Below, piece by piece: positions 44,392-53,126 of a stretch of DNA of 64,000 nucleotides. Each line of letters begins with the position of its first letter. Position 1 is the stretch's first letter. This stretch comes from CADEDH01 sp039201605 (lineage in GTDB: Bacteria > Actinomycetota > Acidimicrobiia > Acidimicrobiales > SZUA-35), in the NCBI GenBank assembly GCA_039201605.1, contig JBCCRO010000017.1, positions 40,325 through 104,324 of the forward strand, read 5' to 3'. The notes under the pieces are model-generated. The model saw only the letters and a list, made by a program, of their open reading frames with translations. It did no database searches and was not told where the DNA came from. The position numbers and the translations under genes are program-made.

Positions 44392-45095
44392 GCCTGGGCC
44401 CGGCGCAATACGTAGCCCACCCCGCGCTTGGTGTGGATGAGGGGCGAGCGGCCGTCGTCGATCTTGCGTCGGAGGTAGCCGATGTACAGCTCGACCACGT
44501 TCTCGCTGCCGTCGTAGTCGTCATCCCACACGCTGACCAGGATCTGGGCCTTCGACACCACCGTGTTGGCGTTGATCATGAGGTATTCGAGCAGGCGGAA
44601 CTCGGTGGGCGACAGGTCGATACGCTGCCCGCCACGTCGCACCTCGTGACCGTCGGGGTCGAGGGTGAGGTCCTCCACCACCAGCTCGTCGGACGGGGCC
44701 ACCCGCCCGACCCGGCGGAGGATGGCCCCCACCCGGAGCACCAGCTCGTCGACCGAGAACGGCTTGGTCAGATAGTCGTCGCCGCCGGTGACGAACCCCT
44801 GCACCCGGTCGTTGGCCTCGGCCCGGGCGGTGAGGAAGAGCACGGGCATGAGGAGACCCCGGTCCCGTAGGCGGCGGCAGATCTCGAACCCGTCGATGCC
44901 GGGGAGCATGACGTCGAGGATGACGAGGTCGTACCCCTCGCGCTCGGCGGCGGCCAGGCCGCTGCGGCCGTCCTCGATCTGGGTGACGGTGTGGCCCTGG
45001 TAGCGGAGCGCGGTGGCCACCACGTCGTTGATGGCCGGCTCGTCTTCGACCACGAGGATGCGACTGACGGCGGCGCCTGAAGCCCCGGACTGCAT
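44388..45095 (-). CDS. OmpR-family response regulator
   Basis: 235 residues. Receiver domain 9-120 with ILVVEDEPAINDVV, phospho-acceptor Asp in LVILDVMLPGIDG, and KPFSVDELVLRV. C-terminal winged helix 135-232 (LSPTEFRLLEYLMINANTVV, VELYIGYLRRKIDDG, HTKRGVGYVLR). First gene of the regulator-kinase-YHYH set; likely binds the AACCTGTGA repeats at 42850-42869. Confidence 0.93.
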   Translation of the reverse strand: MQSGASGAAVSRILVVEDEPAINDVVATALRYQGHTVTQIEDGRSGLAAAEREGYDLVILDVMLPGIDGFEICRRLRDRGLLMPVLFLTARAEANDRVQGFVTGGDDYLTKPFSVDELVLRVGAILRRVGRVAPSDELVVEDLTLDPDGHEVRRGGQRIDLSPTEFRLLEYLMINANTVVSKAQILVSVWDDDYDGSENVVELYIGYLRRKIDDGRSPLIHTKRGVGYVLRRAQA

Positions 45096-45175
45096 CGGCC
45101 CAGTGTGCCAGCTCTCACTGTGAGGAGGCTGTGGGCGATCGGCACCCCTCGGCCGGATCGGCCCCGTCGTGCCCG

Positions 45176-45916
45176 TCAGGTACCGAGATCGGCGGCCAAG
45201 CCGGCGAACCAGCTGACGTCGACCCCGGCCACGGCCCCGATGACGAGCACCGACGGGGAGGGGACCGGGTCCTCACCCAGCTCGACCAACAGGCCCCGCC
45301 ACACCTGCTGGTGGTCGTAGGTGCCCCAGTTCACCCAGGCGGCCGGGGTGTCGGGCCCCAGCCCACCGCCCATGAGGCGGGCGGCGATCTTGGCCGCCCG
45401 GCCCGCGCCCATGAGTACCACCACGGTGCCCCCGGTGCGGGCGATCGCCTCCCAGTCGACCGTCTGGTGGCCGGCGGGATCCTCGTGGCCGGTGACGATG
45501 GTGAACGACAGCGCCTCGTGCCGAAGGGTGATCGGGATCCCGGCGTAGGCCGGGGCGGCGATGGCCGACGTGATGCCCGGCACGATCTCGAAGGGCACGT
45601 CGGCCGCGATCAGGGCCGCCGCCTCCTCCCCGCCTCGGGCGAAGACGCAGGGATCGCCCCCCTTGAGTCGCACCACGTGCTGCCCTCGACGGCCCCGTTC
45701 GACGAGGAGGGCGTTGATCTCGTCCTGGGTCATCGTCGGTTTGCGGGGTTCCTTGGCCGCGCTGATCAGCTCGCACCCGTCGGGGGCCAGTTCGAGCAGC
45801 TCGGGGGAGACCAGCCGGTCGTGGACCAGCACCTCGGCCTCGGCCAGCAGCTTGGCCCCCTTGACCGTGATCAGGCCCGGGTCGCCCGGTCCGGCGCCCA
45901 CCAGGTAGACGGTCAC
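45176..45916 (-). CDS. cobA: Uroporphyrinogen-III C-methyltransferase
   Basis: 246 residues from GTG 45916, overlapping the previous stop (GTGA). SAM-dependent methylation of uroporphyrinogen III at C2 and C7 to precorrin-2. YLVGAGPGDPGLITVKGA, VHDRLVSPELLEL, RLKGGDPCVFARGGEEA and VVPGITSAIAAPAYAGIP are the family motifs. Single-domain SUMT length, without the CysG or uroporphyrinogen-synthase fusion. Last gene of the cbiD operon; also feeds siroheme for the sulfite reductase at the right edge. Confidence 0.93.
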   Translation of the reverse strand: MTVYLVGAGPGDPGLITVKGAKLLAEAEVLVHDRLVSPELLELAPDGCELISAAKEPRKPTMTQDEINALLVERGRRGQHVVRLKGGDPCVFARGGEEAAALIAADVPFEIVPGITSAIAAPAYAGIPITLRHEALSFTIVTGHEDPAGHQTVDWEAIARTGGTVVVLMGAGRAAKIAARLMGGGLGPDTPAAWVNWGTYDHQQVWRGLLVELGEDPVPSPSVLVIGAVAGVDVSWFAGLAADLGT

Positions 45917-46485
45917 GACAGTCCTCGCATCTCGGCCAGTCTGGCCGCTACGTCGGCCGCCGCCACCGGGCGACGGGCCGCCGCCCATCGGCCCAGCTCG
46001 TCCCACCGGTCGCCCTCGGCCCGCAGCGCCGTCGTCAGTTCGGTGCGGGCCACGGCGGCGACGGCGGGGGAGGCGCCGCCGGAATCGACGGCAACCGTCA
46101 GCCCCGCCACCCGTTCGACGGCGGGGAGACGGAGGTCGCCGGCCGGGGGGCGATCGGCGCGCAGCACCAGGGCCCCGTCGGCCCGGGCCTCGGCCGCCGC
46201 CGCCTCGTTGACCGCCGGGTCGTCGGTGGCGATCACCACCAGGAACGCACCGTCGGTGTCACCCGACCGCCACGGCCGGGCCTCGATTCGCACCACCGCA
46301 GGGTCCACACCGTCGGCGCCGTCGCCGGTCGGGTTGACTGATCCGGGCCCGGCCGCCGGGTCGATCACGGTGACCGTGGCCCCGGCGGCGAGGATGGCGG
46401 CGATCTTGCGCCGTCCGCCGATCCCGGCCCCGATCACGATGCACCGGCGGTCGGCGACGTCGAGCACCACGGGCAGCCCGCTCAC
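45913..46485 (-). CDS. Precorrin-2 dehydrogenase / sirohydrochlorin ferrochelatase-like (Met8/CysG N-domain)
   Basis: 190 residues. VVLDVADRRCIVIGAGIGGR is the NAD-binding Rossmann loop, and FLVVIATDDPAVNEAAAAEA the second conserved segment, as in Met8p and the CysG N-terminus. Oxidises precorrin-2 to sirohydrochlorin, and may insert the metal. Coupled by GTGA overlaps to cobH upstream and cobA downstream. With no separate CbiK/CbiX chelatase in the window, chelation of cobalt by this protein is possible but unproven. Confidence 0.87.
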   Translation of the reverse strand: MSGLPVVLDVADRRCIVIGAGIGGRRKIAAILAAGATVTVIDPAAGPGSVNPTGDGADGVDPAVVRIEARPWRSGDTDGAFLVVIATDDPAVNEAAAAEARADGALVLRADRPPAGDLRLPAVERVAGLTVAVDSGGASPAVAAVARTELTTALRAEGDRWDELGRWAAARRPVAAADVAARLAEMRGLS

Positions 46486-47171
46486 GATCCACCTCCGGCG
46501 TCGGCCCTCGTCGCCGCCGCGGCCTGCGCCGCGGCCACCCGGCGGACGATGGCGTTGACGGCGCCGGCGGCCGGTGGACTGCCGCCCCGCTCACCCTCGT
46601 TGGTGATGCTGATCGGTGCCAACGGCGACGCCCACAGCGCCGCCTTCGACTCCTTGGCCCCGACGAAGCCGACGGGCAGACCGACCACGGCCGCCGGTCG
46701 CACCAGCCCGGCGGCATGGAGATCGAGCAGCTCGAACAGTGCCGTCGGCGCGTTGCCGCAGACGAACACCGCCCCCTCGGGGTGTTCGCCGGCGGCCAGC
46801 CGGAAGGCGGCGGCCGAACGGGTGGAGCCCTCGGGGGCGACCGGCACCTCCGGTAGGTAGCACCGGGTGGGGTAGCGGGTGATGCCGGCGGTGACCATGG
46901 CGGCGTCGACGATCACCGGCGCCTCGGCGGCCAGGGCGTCGAACAGCGCTTGGGGGGCGGCGGCCCCGATGCGGGCGCTGTCGGCGAACGACAGGTCGGC
47001 GGTGGCGTGGATCATGCGCTCGACGATCGCCCGCGCCGGCGGCGGCCGATCCGACAGGTCGACCCGCTCCGCCAGGATCCGGTAGCTCTCCACCTCGATC
47101 GGGTGGACGGCCGGGCCGGCGTGGGCGCCCCGGGTCCGCTCGGCCCCCGTGTCGCCGCTCGCCCCGTTCAC
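46482..47171 (-). CDS. cobH: Precorrin-8X methylmutase
   Basis: 229 residues from GTG 47171. Shifts the C11 methyl to C12, forming (cobalt-)hydrogenobyrinate. HPIEVESYRILAER, VERMIHATADLSFADS with the catalytic His, AAMVTAGITRYP, CGNAPTALFELLDL and GLPVGFVGAKESKAAL are the CobH/CbiC motifs. Complete. Overlaps the ferredoxin stop upstream and the Met8-like start downstream by 4 bp. Confidence 0.93.
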   Translation of the reverse strand: MNGASGDTGAERTRGAHAGPAVHPIEVESYRILAERVDLSDRPPPARAIVERMIHATADLSFADSARIGAAAPQALFDALAAEAPVIVDAAMVTAGITRYPTRCYLPEVPVAPEGSTRSAAAFRLAAGEHPEGAVFVCGNAPTALFELLDLHAAGLVRPAAVVGLPVGFVGAKESKAALWASPLAPISITNEGERGGSPPAAGAVNAIVRRVAAAQAAAATRADAGGGS

Positions 47172-47434
47172 CGGGTGGCTCCGTGCTCGATGATGGCGTC
47201 CACCGGGCACACCTCGATGCACTCCCCGCATGCGGTGCAGGCGTCGTCGACGACCAGCGGCTTGCGGGGCGCCCGTCGCAGCGCCCGAGGGCCGCAGGTG
47301 ATGATGCAGTTGCCGCAGGCCGTGCACCGATCGTCGATGCGGACGGTGGCGAACGGGACCGGGACCGGCCGACCGGGGGGCTTGCCGGGGATCGGGCCAG
47401 ACGCCACGGCGAGGGCCCTACGAGTCGTAGCCAC
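47168..47434 (-). CDS. 2x[4Fe-4S] ferredoxin in the corrin operon
   Basis: 88 residues. Two CxxCxxCxxxC motifs, DDRCTACGNCIITCGPRALR and DDACTACGECIEVCPVDAII, for two [4Fe-4S] clusters; the first lacks the usual Pro after its last Cys (CG). Basic, Pro-rich N-terminus. Overlaps cbiG-cobJ upstream and cobH downstream. A low-potential electron donor fits the anaerobic corrin route, perhaps for a ring reduction; partner not known. Confidence 0.88.
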   Translation of the reverse strand: MATTRRALAVASGPIPGKPPGRPVPVPFATVRIDDRCTACGNCIITCGPRALRRAPRKPLVVDDACTACGECIEVCPVDAIIEHGATR

Positions 47435-49124
47435 GGGGCGTCACCATCCTCCCGTTGAGCAGGGTGGTGGTGGACGAGCCGACGACCACGATGGAGAACA
47501 TGTCGACCTCGGCGGCGTCGAGCTCCCCCAGGGTCGTGGTCAGCACCCGTTCGCCGGGCCTGGTGGCGTTGACCACGACACCCACCGGGGTGGTCGCCGG
47601 TCGGCCGGTCAGCAGGATCTGGCGAGCCCGCTCCAGCTGGGTGATCCGGCGTTGCGAGCGGGGGTTGTAGAAGGCGACGGCCATGTCGGAGGCGGCCAGG
47701 GCCTCCAGCCGCCGTTCGATCAGCGGCCACGGCGTGAGCAGGTCGGAGAGGCTGACCAGGGCGTGGTCGTGGGCCAGGGGGGCGCCGAGGATGGCGGCGG
47801 CGGCCAGGCTGGCCGTCACCCCGGGGACCACCTGGATCGGCGGGTTGCCATGGCGGGGGGCCACCTCGAACACCAGCGTGGCCATGGCGAACACCCCCGA
47901 GTCGCCGGAGCAGACCAGCGTGACCCGCTGCCCCTCCGACGCACGGCGCACGGCCTCGATGCAGCGGTCGACCTCGGCCCCGATCGGGCTCCGGACGACC
48001 TCCTGGCGGGCCGAGCACAGCTCGGCCACCTGGTCGACGTAGAACCCATAGCCGATCACCACGTCGGCCGAACGAACGGCGGCCGCCGCCTCGGGGGTGC
48101 GGTGTTTGGCGTGACCGGGGCCCAGCCCGACCACCGTCACCTCGCCCGGGGGGTGGGCCCGGCGGGCGACCGACACCGTGGCCGTGGCCCCCTTCGTCTT
48201 CTCGACCACCAGTTCGGCCCCGGGCCCGGCGGCCAGCAGCGCGGCGGCCTCACCCACCGACGGGGTGCCGACCTCGGCCGCCACCACCTCGCTCGGGTTG
48301 GGTACGGCGACGGGGGCCAGGTCGGCGGCGGTGAACGACACCACCGGCAGCCCGACGGCGGTGGCCACCGGGTCGTCGGCCCGTCGGTCGATCGTGGCCA
48401 GGGTCGCCACCGAGGCCCGGGCCAGGCCGGCCGCGGCCAGGGCCGGGCTCAACAGCTCGATGGCGGCCGTCGCCGGAGCATCGGTCGACGCGCCGACGCC
48501 GACCACCAGCGACGGTGGGTGGAGTACCACCTCGCCGGGCTCGGGCCCGACCGCCCGATCGGTGACCGTGATGCGGGCCGCGGCGCCCCCGGGGGCCGAC
48601 GTCCGATCGGCCAGGGCGGCCGGGAGGGGCCAGTCGAGGTCGTTGGTCAGGGCGACCGGTTCGCCGTCGAGCAGGGCCCGGGTGACGGCGGCGATGTCGC
48701 CGACGGCGGTGAACCCCGGCAGGGTGTCGAGGGCGGGGAGCGAGCGGGCGTCGGTGGCGGTGGTGACCACCGGCTCGGCGTCGAGCAGGGCGGCCACGTC
48801 GACCGCCAGTTCGTTGGCCCCCCGGTGGCCGCCGCACACCGGTACGGCGAAGCGGCCCCCGTCGTCGACGGCGACCACGATCGGGTCGTCGGCCTTGTCG
48901 GCCAGCAGCGGGCCCACCACCCGGACGGCGATGCCGACGGCGCACACCAGGACGAAGGCGTCGGTGTCGGCCCACCGCTCCCGCACGGTGGCCGCCAGGT
49001 CGCCGTGGTGATGGGCGTAGGGCAGTCGGCGGGCCAGATCGGCTCCGGCCTCGGTGATGGAGACGGTCAGCGCGGCCACCGGTTCGTCGGTGGTCGGCGG
49101 GTGGGGGACGGGTGTGTCAGTCAC
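47418..49124 (-). CDS. CbiG-CobJ fusion: cobalt-precorrin-5A hydrolase and precorrin-3B C17-methyltransferase
   Basis: 568 residues from GTG 49124. The N-terminal CbiG part (about 15-325) has FVLVCAVGIAVRVVGPLLAD, CGGHRGANELA and LVVGVGASTDAP. The C-terminal CobJ/CbiH part (about 328-568) has VTVVGLGPGHAKHRTPEAAA, CSGDSGVFAMATLVFEV and YNPRSQRRITQLERA. CbiH contracts the ring at C17 and CbiG opens the resulting lactone, so the fusion joins consecutive steps. Such fusions are known in other bacteria. CbiG marks the early-cobalt route. Third gene of the cbiD operon. Confidence 0.92.
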   Translation of the reverse strand: MTDTPVPHPPTTDEPVAALTVSITEAGADLARRLPYAHHHGDLAATVRERWADTDAFVLVCAVGIAVRVVGPLLADKADDPIVVAVDDGGRFAVPVCGGHRGANELAVDVAALLDAEPVVTTATDARSLPALDTLPGFTAVGDIAAVTRALLDGEPVALTNDLDWPLPAALADRTSAPGGAAARITVTDRAVGPEPGEVVLHPPSLVVGVGASTDAPATAAIELLSPALAAAGLARASVATLATIDRRADDPVATAVGLPVVSFTAADLAPVAVPNPSEVVAAEVGTPSVGEAAALLAAGPGAELVVEKTKGATATVSVARRAHPPGEVTVVGLGPGHAKHRTPEAAAAVRSADVVIGYGFYVDQVAELCSARQEVVRSPIGAEVDRCIEAVRRASEGQRVTLVCSGDSGVFAMATLVFEVAPRHGNPPIQVVPGVTASLAAAAILGAPLAHDHALVSLSDLLTPWPLIERRLEALAASDMAVAFYNPRSQRRITQLERARQILLTGRPATTPVGVVVNATRPGERVLTTTLGELDAAEVDMFSIVVVGSSTTTLLNGRMVTPRGYDS

Positions 49125-50388
49125 GGATCCCCCACACGATGAAGACGGGATTGTCGGCCTCCAGCCGGAGTTGGTCGTCGGGCCCGATGCGGACGCCCCG
49201 ACTCACGCTCACCTGCGCCAGCTCACCGGCCGGGCCGAGATGGTCGACGGCGGCCAGGGCGGTGTCGAGGGTGGCGAAGGTGCCGACGATGACGCCGCTG
49301 CTCCGCAGCCGGGCATGGGCGGCCCGCCACACGTCGATGCCGCCTCCACCCACGAACACCCGATCCGGGTCGGGGAGGGGGGCGAAGGCGTCGGGGGCGG
49401 TGCCCTCCACTACGCCGACCGCCACCCGGGAGGCGTTGGCCCGGATGCGCTCGCAGTCCTCCGGGTTGCGTTCGATGGCGTAGACCCGGCACCCGGGGGC
49501 GAGTCGGGCGGCCTCGATACCGACGCTGCCCGACGAGGCCCCGACGTCCCACAGCACCGCCGCCCCGAACAGATCGAGCTTGCTCAGCGCCGCCGCCCGG
49601 ACCTCGGGCTTGGTGATCATGCCGGCCCGATGGCGGTAGGCCGAGGTGGGTCGGCCCCAGGCGACGATGGCGTTGACCGCCATCGGCTGGGCCTCGCCGG
49701 TGAGCACCACCACCGACAACGGATCGAAGGTGCCTGCGGCCAAGCCGTCCAGGTCGGTGCGGGTGATCGACTCGTCGGGCTGACCGAGCCGGGAGCACAC
49801 CACGGCGTGGCGATGCTCGGCCCCGGCCGCCAGCAGGGCTTTGCCCAGTGTCTCGGGCGGGGTCGACTTCGACACCAGCACCGCCACCTTCGGGGCTTCG
49901 AGGATGTGCGGCAGGGCCCGTTCCAGCGATCGACCGTGGACCGACACCACGGCGGCGTCGTCCCAGTGCACCCGGGCTCGGGCGAAGGCGAGCGCCACCG
50001 ACGACGGTGCCGGGTGCACCTCGACAGCGGTCCCGAACCGACCGACCAGGAGGCGCTCGATCCCGAAGAAGCCGGGGTCGCCGCTGGCCAACATCGTCAC
50101 TCGCGCCCCCTCGGCCCGACGTGCTTCGATCAGGTCGATCACCTCTTCGAGCGGGCCGAACAGCTCCACCCGCTCGGCGGTTTGCGGGCCGCCGCCGTCG
50201 TGGGGGTGGGCGGCGAGCACGGTGTCGAGGTCGTGGTGGAGCCGGGCGGCACCGACCAGGACGTCGGTCGCTCGCAGGGCGGCCAGGGCGTCCATGCCGA
50301 ACCACTGGCCCCCGTGCAGCCCGACGACCACCACCGGCGGCAGCCCGTCGGAGGATGTGGCCTCGGGCGGCGGTGCGGGCTCAGCCAT
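49117..50388 (-). CDS. cobL: Precorrin-6Y C5,15-methyltransferase (decarboxylating), CbiE-CbiT fusion
   Basis: 423 residues. The N-terminal CbiE half (VVVVGLHGGQWFGMDALAAL, MLASGDPGFFGIERLLV) methylates C5; the C-terminal CbiT half (AGMITKPEVRAAALSKLDLF, LWDVGASSGSVGIEAARLAP) methylates C15 and decarboxylates the C12 acetate. The fused form equals CobL. Overlaps cbiD and cbiG-cobJ by 8 bp each. Confidence 0.93.
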   Translation of the reverse strand: MAEPAPPPEATSSDGLPPVVVVGLHGGQWFGMDALAALRATDVLVGAARLHHDLDTVLAAHPHDGGGPQTAERVELFGPLEEVIDLIEARRAEGARVTMLASGDPGFFGIERLLVGRFGTAVEVHPAPSSVALAFARARVHWDDAAVVSVHGRSLERALPHILEAPKVAVLVSKSTPPETLGKALLAAGAEHRHAVVCSRLGQPDESITRTDLDGLAAGTFDPLSVVVLTGEAQPMAVNAIVAWGRPTSAYRHRAGMITKPEVRAAALSKLDLFGAAVLWDVGASSGSVGIEAARLAPGCRVYAIERNPEDCERIRANASRVAVGVVEGTAPDAFAPLPDPDRVFVGGGGIDVWRAAHARLRSSGVIVGTFATLDTALAAVDHLGPAGELAQVSVSRGVRIGPDDQLRLEADNPVFIVWGIRD

Positions 50389-51550
50389 GGGCCACCTCCT
50401 CGACGCCGGCGAAGTCGACCATGATCACCTCGACGGCGATCGTCCGGTCGGCGCCCTCGCCGCCGCCGGCATGGGCGACGCAGTTGATCGCCGCCAGCTC
50501 GCACAGGCGGGTGAGCGGGGCGGTCTCGCCCGCCTCGAAGCACACCTCGGCGAAGTGGCGGGCGGTGTTGGTGGCGGTGGCCGCCTCGATCACGACCGGC
50601 CCGGCCCCGACCTCGGTGGCCACGGCGGCCAGCAGGTCGGTGTTGACCTTGGAGCGGTGGAAGTGGGTCATCATCACGCCGTCAGCCAGTTTGGCGATCT
50701 TTCCCGCCATCCCCACGAACCGCACCGTGCCGATCCCGGCCCCGGCCGCCCGGCGGAGGGCGATCCCGGTGAAGTCGCCGACCTCGACGAAGCACACCGA
50801 CGGCAGTTCCGGCCAGCGGTCCTGGGCCCAGTCGTCGCTGCGGGAGCCGGTGGCCAGCACCACCACGTCCACCCCCTGGGCGGCGGCAACGTCGATCTGC
50901 TGGACCACGCTGGCCCGGTAGCTGGCGGTGGAGAACGGCTTGACGATGCCGGTGGTGCCGAGGATGGAGATGCCACCCTCGATCCCGAGGCGCGCGTTCG
51001 ACGTCTTGGCCGCCATGGTCTCGCCGCCGGGTACGGAGATGGTGCACACCACGGGCCGGTCGGTCACCTCGGCGATGGCGGCCCGGATCATCCGGGTGGG
51101 GACTGGGTTGATCGCGGGGCCGCCCACCTCCAGGCCGAGGCCGGGCTTGGTCACGGTGCCCACCCCCTCGCCGCCCAGCAGGGTCACCGCCTCCTCCGCC
51201 TCCTCGGCGTCGGGTCCACCGGCGGGGTCGCCGGTGGGGTCGTCGGCCCAGGTGACCTGGGCGGTGATGTGGGCGCCGTCGGTGCAGTCCGGATCGTCAC
51301 CGGCGTCCTTCACGATCGCCACCCGATGGGGCCAGGCGGGATCGACGTCGGTGGTCGGGAAGCTCACCCGAGCCCCGCCGGGTAGGCCCACCTCCACCTG
51401 GGTCGGCGCCTCCCCGGTGACGAGCCACTCGGCCGCCGCCTTGGCCGCGGCCGAGGCGCAGGTGCCGGTGGTCCAGCCGGTGCGAAGACCGGTGGCGTTG
51501 GCCACGTCGGGCGACAGCTCGGGCTCGGAGGTGCTCACCGCCGAGGTCAC
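50381..51550 (-). CDS. cbiD: Cobalt-precorrin-5B C1-methyltransferase
   Basis: 389 residues from GTG 51550. LRTGWTTGTCASAAAKAAAE, NPVPTRMIRAAIAE, SNARLGIEGGISILGTTGIV and FVGMAGKIAKLADGVMMTHF are CbiD signatures. CbiD occurs only in the anaerobic route, so cobalt is presumably inserted early. First gene of a seven-gene operon (cbiD, cobL, cbiG-cobJ, ferredoxin, cobH, Met8-like, cobA) in which every start overlaps the preceding stop. The shared operator lies 53 bp upstream. Confidence 0.94.
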   Translation of the reverse strand: MTSAVSTSEPELSPDVANATGLRTGWTTGTCASAAAKAAAEWLVTGEAPTQVEVGLPGGARVSFPTTDVDPAWPHRVAIVKDAGDDPDCTDGAHITAQVTWADDPTGDPAGGPDAEEAEEAVTLLGGEGVGTVTKPGLGLEVGGPAINPVPTRMIRAAIAEVTDRPVVCTISVPGGETMAAKTSNARLGIEGGISILGTTGIVKPFSTASYRASVVQQIDVAAAQGVDVVVLATGSRSDDWAQDRWPELPSVCFVEVGDFTGIALRRAAGAGIGTVRFVGMAGKIAKLADGVMMTHFHRSKVNTDLLAAVATEVGAGPVVIEAATATNTARHFAEVCFEAGETAPLTRLCELAAINCVAHAGGGEGADRTIAVEVIMVDFAGVEEVAHG

Positions 51551-51602
51551 CCGTGTGCGGGCCGAGCGGGCACCACCGCCGGGTCGTTGGACATCTCCGC
51601 CA

Positions 51603-51634
51603 CCCTATCGGTGGACGTAGGGCAGGGCATAGGG
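51603..51634. promoter_or_regulatory. Predicted RHH-CobI operator upstream of cbiD
   Basis: Three boxes on the plus strand: CCCTAT (51603), GTAGGG (51617) and ATAGGG (51629), at offsets 0, +14 and +26. The same boxes with identical offsets precede the RHH-CobI gene (54897). The flanks are alike too (CA before; GCA..GGGTGCC or CACCCGTGCC after). Predicted to control the cbiD operon, and possibly the divergent OpgC-like gene. Confidence 0.6.
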
Positions 51635-51716
51635 CATGGGTGCCACCCCTGCCCATGGCCCCGGTCGGGGGCCTTCCTCACGAAGGCTTCATACAGCGAT
51701 CGATACCGTCGCCCCC

Positions 51717-53126
51717 GTGAGCACCATGATCGATCCCGAAGCCGACCGTCCGGCGCCCGCCCCGGCCAGGAGCCGGCTGGCCTACCCCGAGGACGGCGGC
51801 CGGGATCGTCGCCTCGACCTGCTGCGGGGGTACGCCCTCGCCGCCATGTCGATCAACCACTTCGGCCTGTCGAACAGCTACCTCCACACCCTCAGTGGCC
51901 GTTCGCAGTTCCTGGTGTCGGCGGCCGAGGCCTTCCTGTTCATCTCCGGTTTCACCCTCGGCTACATCACGATCGGGCGCACCCCGGAGCAGTCGACCGA
52001 CCGGCTGTCCCGTCGGACCTGGACCGTCTACCTGTCGACCGTGGGGGTGTCGGTCGGGCTCGGAATCGTCGCCCTCACGACCAACCTGCTCCTGTGGGGC
52101 GAGCTCGAGGCCGGCGCCTACCCGAGCGTGTGGGCGTGGCTGGGCGGCGTGGTCACGATGCGGGAGGCCTTCAACGGGGCCGACATCCTCATCGCCTACG
52201 TCGTGTACCTGGCGATCGCCATCGCCGCCCTTCGCCTGATGACCAGGGGTCGGTCGTGGGTGGTGATCACGGGCACCGTCGGCGTCTACCTGCTCAGCCG
52301 ACTGGCGGGGGCGGAGAGCATGACGCTCGGGTTCGCCTCGTTCCGGGCCCTCGCCCCCAACGCCCCGCTGTTCTTCGGTGGCCTGCTCCTCGGCTACCAC
52401 CGCCACCGGGTGGCGGCGCTGTGGCACGCCGTCCCCGGTCGCCGGGCCCTCGACGCCGCCCTGGTGGTGGCCGCCGTCGCCCTGGGCTGGCTCTACAGCC
52501 AGGGTTGGCCGGCCACCGAGTGGCTCGGCCGCCCCATCGCCGGCCCCGAGCTGTCCTCCCCGCTCGGTCTGCGGGAGTTCGAGATGCCCGTCGTGCCCCT
52601 GTTGGTGGTGTTCCTCTACCTGCGGGTGGGGTGGATCGTGGTCGACGCCCTGTGGGTGCCGATCCGGTCGACCCTGGGCTGGCTGTTCCTGCCCCTCGGT
52701 GAGGCGTCGCTGTTCACCTTCATCATGCATCTGCTGGCCATCCCCATCGTGATCAACCTGCCGTGGTGGCCCGACGAGGACCTCGGCCGGCCGGCCGCCA
52801 CCTTCTGGGTGATGCTCTACCTCGGGGTGATCTACGGCGCCGTCCTCCTGCGCCATCGGATCGTCGACTGGCTCCGCTCCGGGTCGGTCGGCGGCGCGTC
52901 CGGGGCGGCCGGGTCCGGCTCCCCTGTGGCGGCGGCCAAAGCGTGGACCCGCCGCCACGGCCCGGCCGCCACGGTCGCCGGTCTCCTGGTGCTGGCGGCG
53001 CTCGTCGGCGGCTCGCCGTCGGGCGCCGCCGGGACCTGGGGGGCCTTCGAGGACGGGGAGTTCGAGGACGGGGAGTTCGAGGACGAGGAGTTCGAGGACG
53101 AGGAGTTCGAGGAGCCCGAGGACTAG
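51717..53126 (+). CDS. OpgC-like multipass membrane protein with acidic C-terminal repeats
   Basis: About 469 residues from GTG 51717 (ATG 51726 possible). RRLDLLRGYALAAMSINHFG starts the first helix and SAAEAFLFISGFTLGYITIG follows, as in OpgC/acyltransferase-3-like membrane proteins that succinylate or acylate glycans. About ten helices in all. The end is a short hydrophobic segment (AATVAGLLVLAALVGG) and an acidic tail of EFEDG/EFEDE repeats. Divergent from cbiD; overlaps cobM end to end by 4 bp. A role in cobalamin synthesis is not indicated. Confidence 0.78.
   Translation: MSTMIDPEADRPAPAPARSRLAYPEDGGRDRRLDLLRGYALAAMSINHFGLSNSYLHTLSGRSQFLVSAAEAFLFISGFTLGYITIGRTPEQSTDRLSRRTWTVYLSTVGVSVGLGIVALTTNLLLWGELEAGAYPSVWAWLGGVVTMREAFNGADILIAYVVYLAIAIAALRLMTRGRSWVVITGTVGVYLLSRLAGAESMTLGFASFRALAPNAPLFFGGLLLGYHRHRVAALWHAVPGRRALDAALVVAAVALGWLYSQGWPATEWLGRPIAGPELSSPLGLREFEMPVVPLLVVFLYLRVGWIVVDALWVPIRSTLGWLFLPLGEASLFTFIMHLLAIPIVINLPWWPDEDLGRPAATFWVMLYLGVIYGAVLLRHRIVDWLRSGSVGGASGAAGSGSPVAAAKAWTRRHGPAATVAGLLVLAALVGGSPSGAAGTWGAFEDGEFEDGEFEDEEFEDEEFEEPED
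53044..53126 (+). repeat. 15-bp in-frame tandem repeat
   Basis: Four to five copies of a 15-bp unit (gagttcgaggacggg and variants) encode EFEDG/EFEDE at the C-terminus of the OpgC-like protein. It gives a strongly acidic tail and is prone to slippage in whole units. Confidence 0.85.

Noticed and set aside
51551..51716. Cobalamin riboswitch upstream of cbiD
   Set aside because: No B12-box-like sequence was recognised; the region instead shows the repeated CCCTAY/GTAGGG boxes. A covariance-model search would be needed to exclude it fully.
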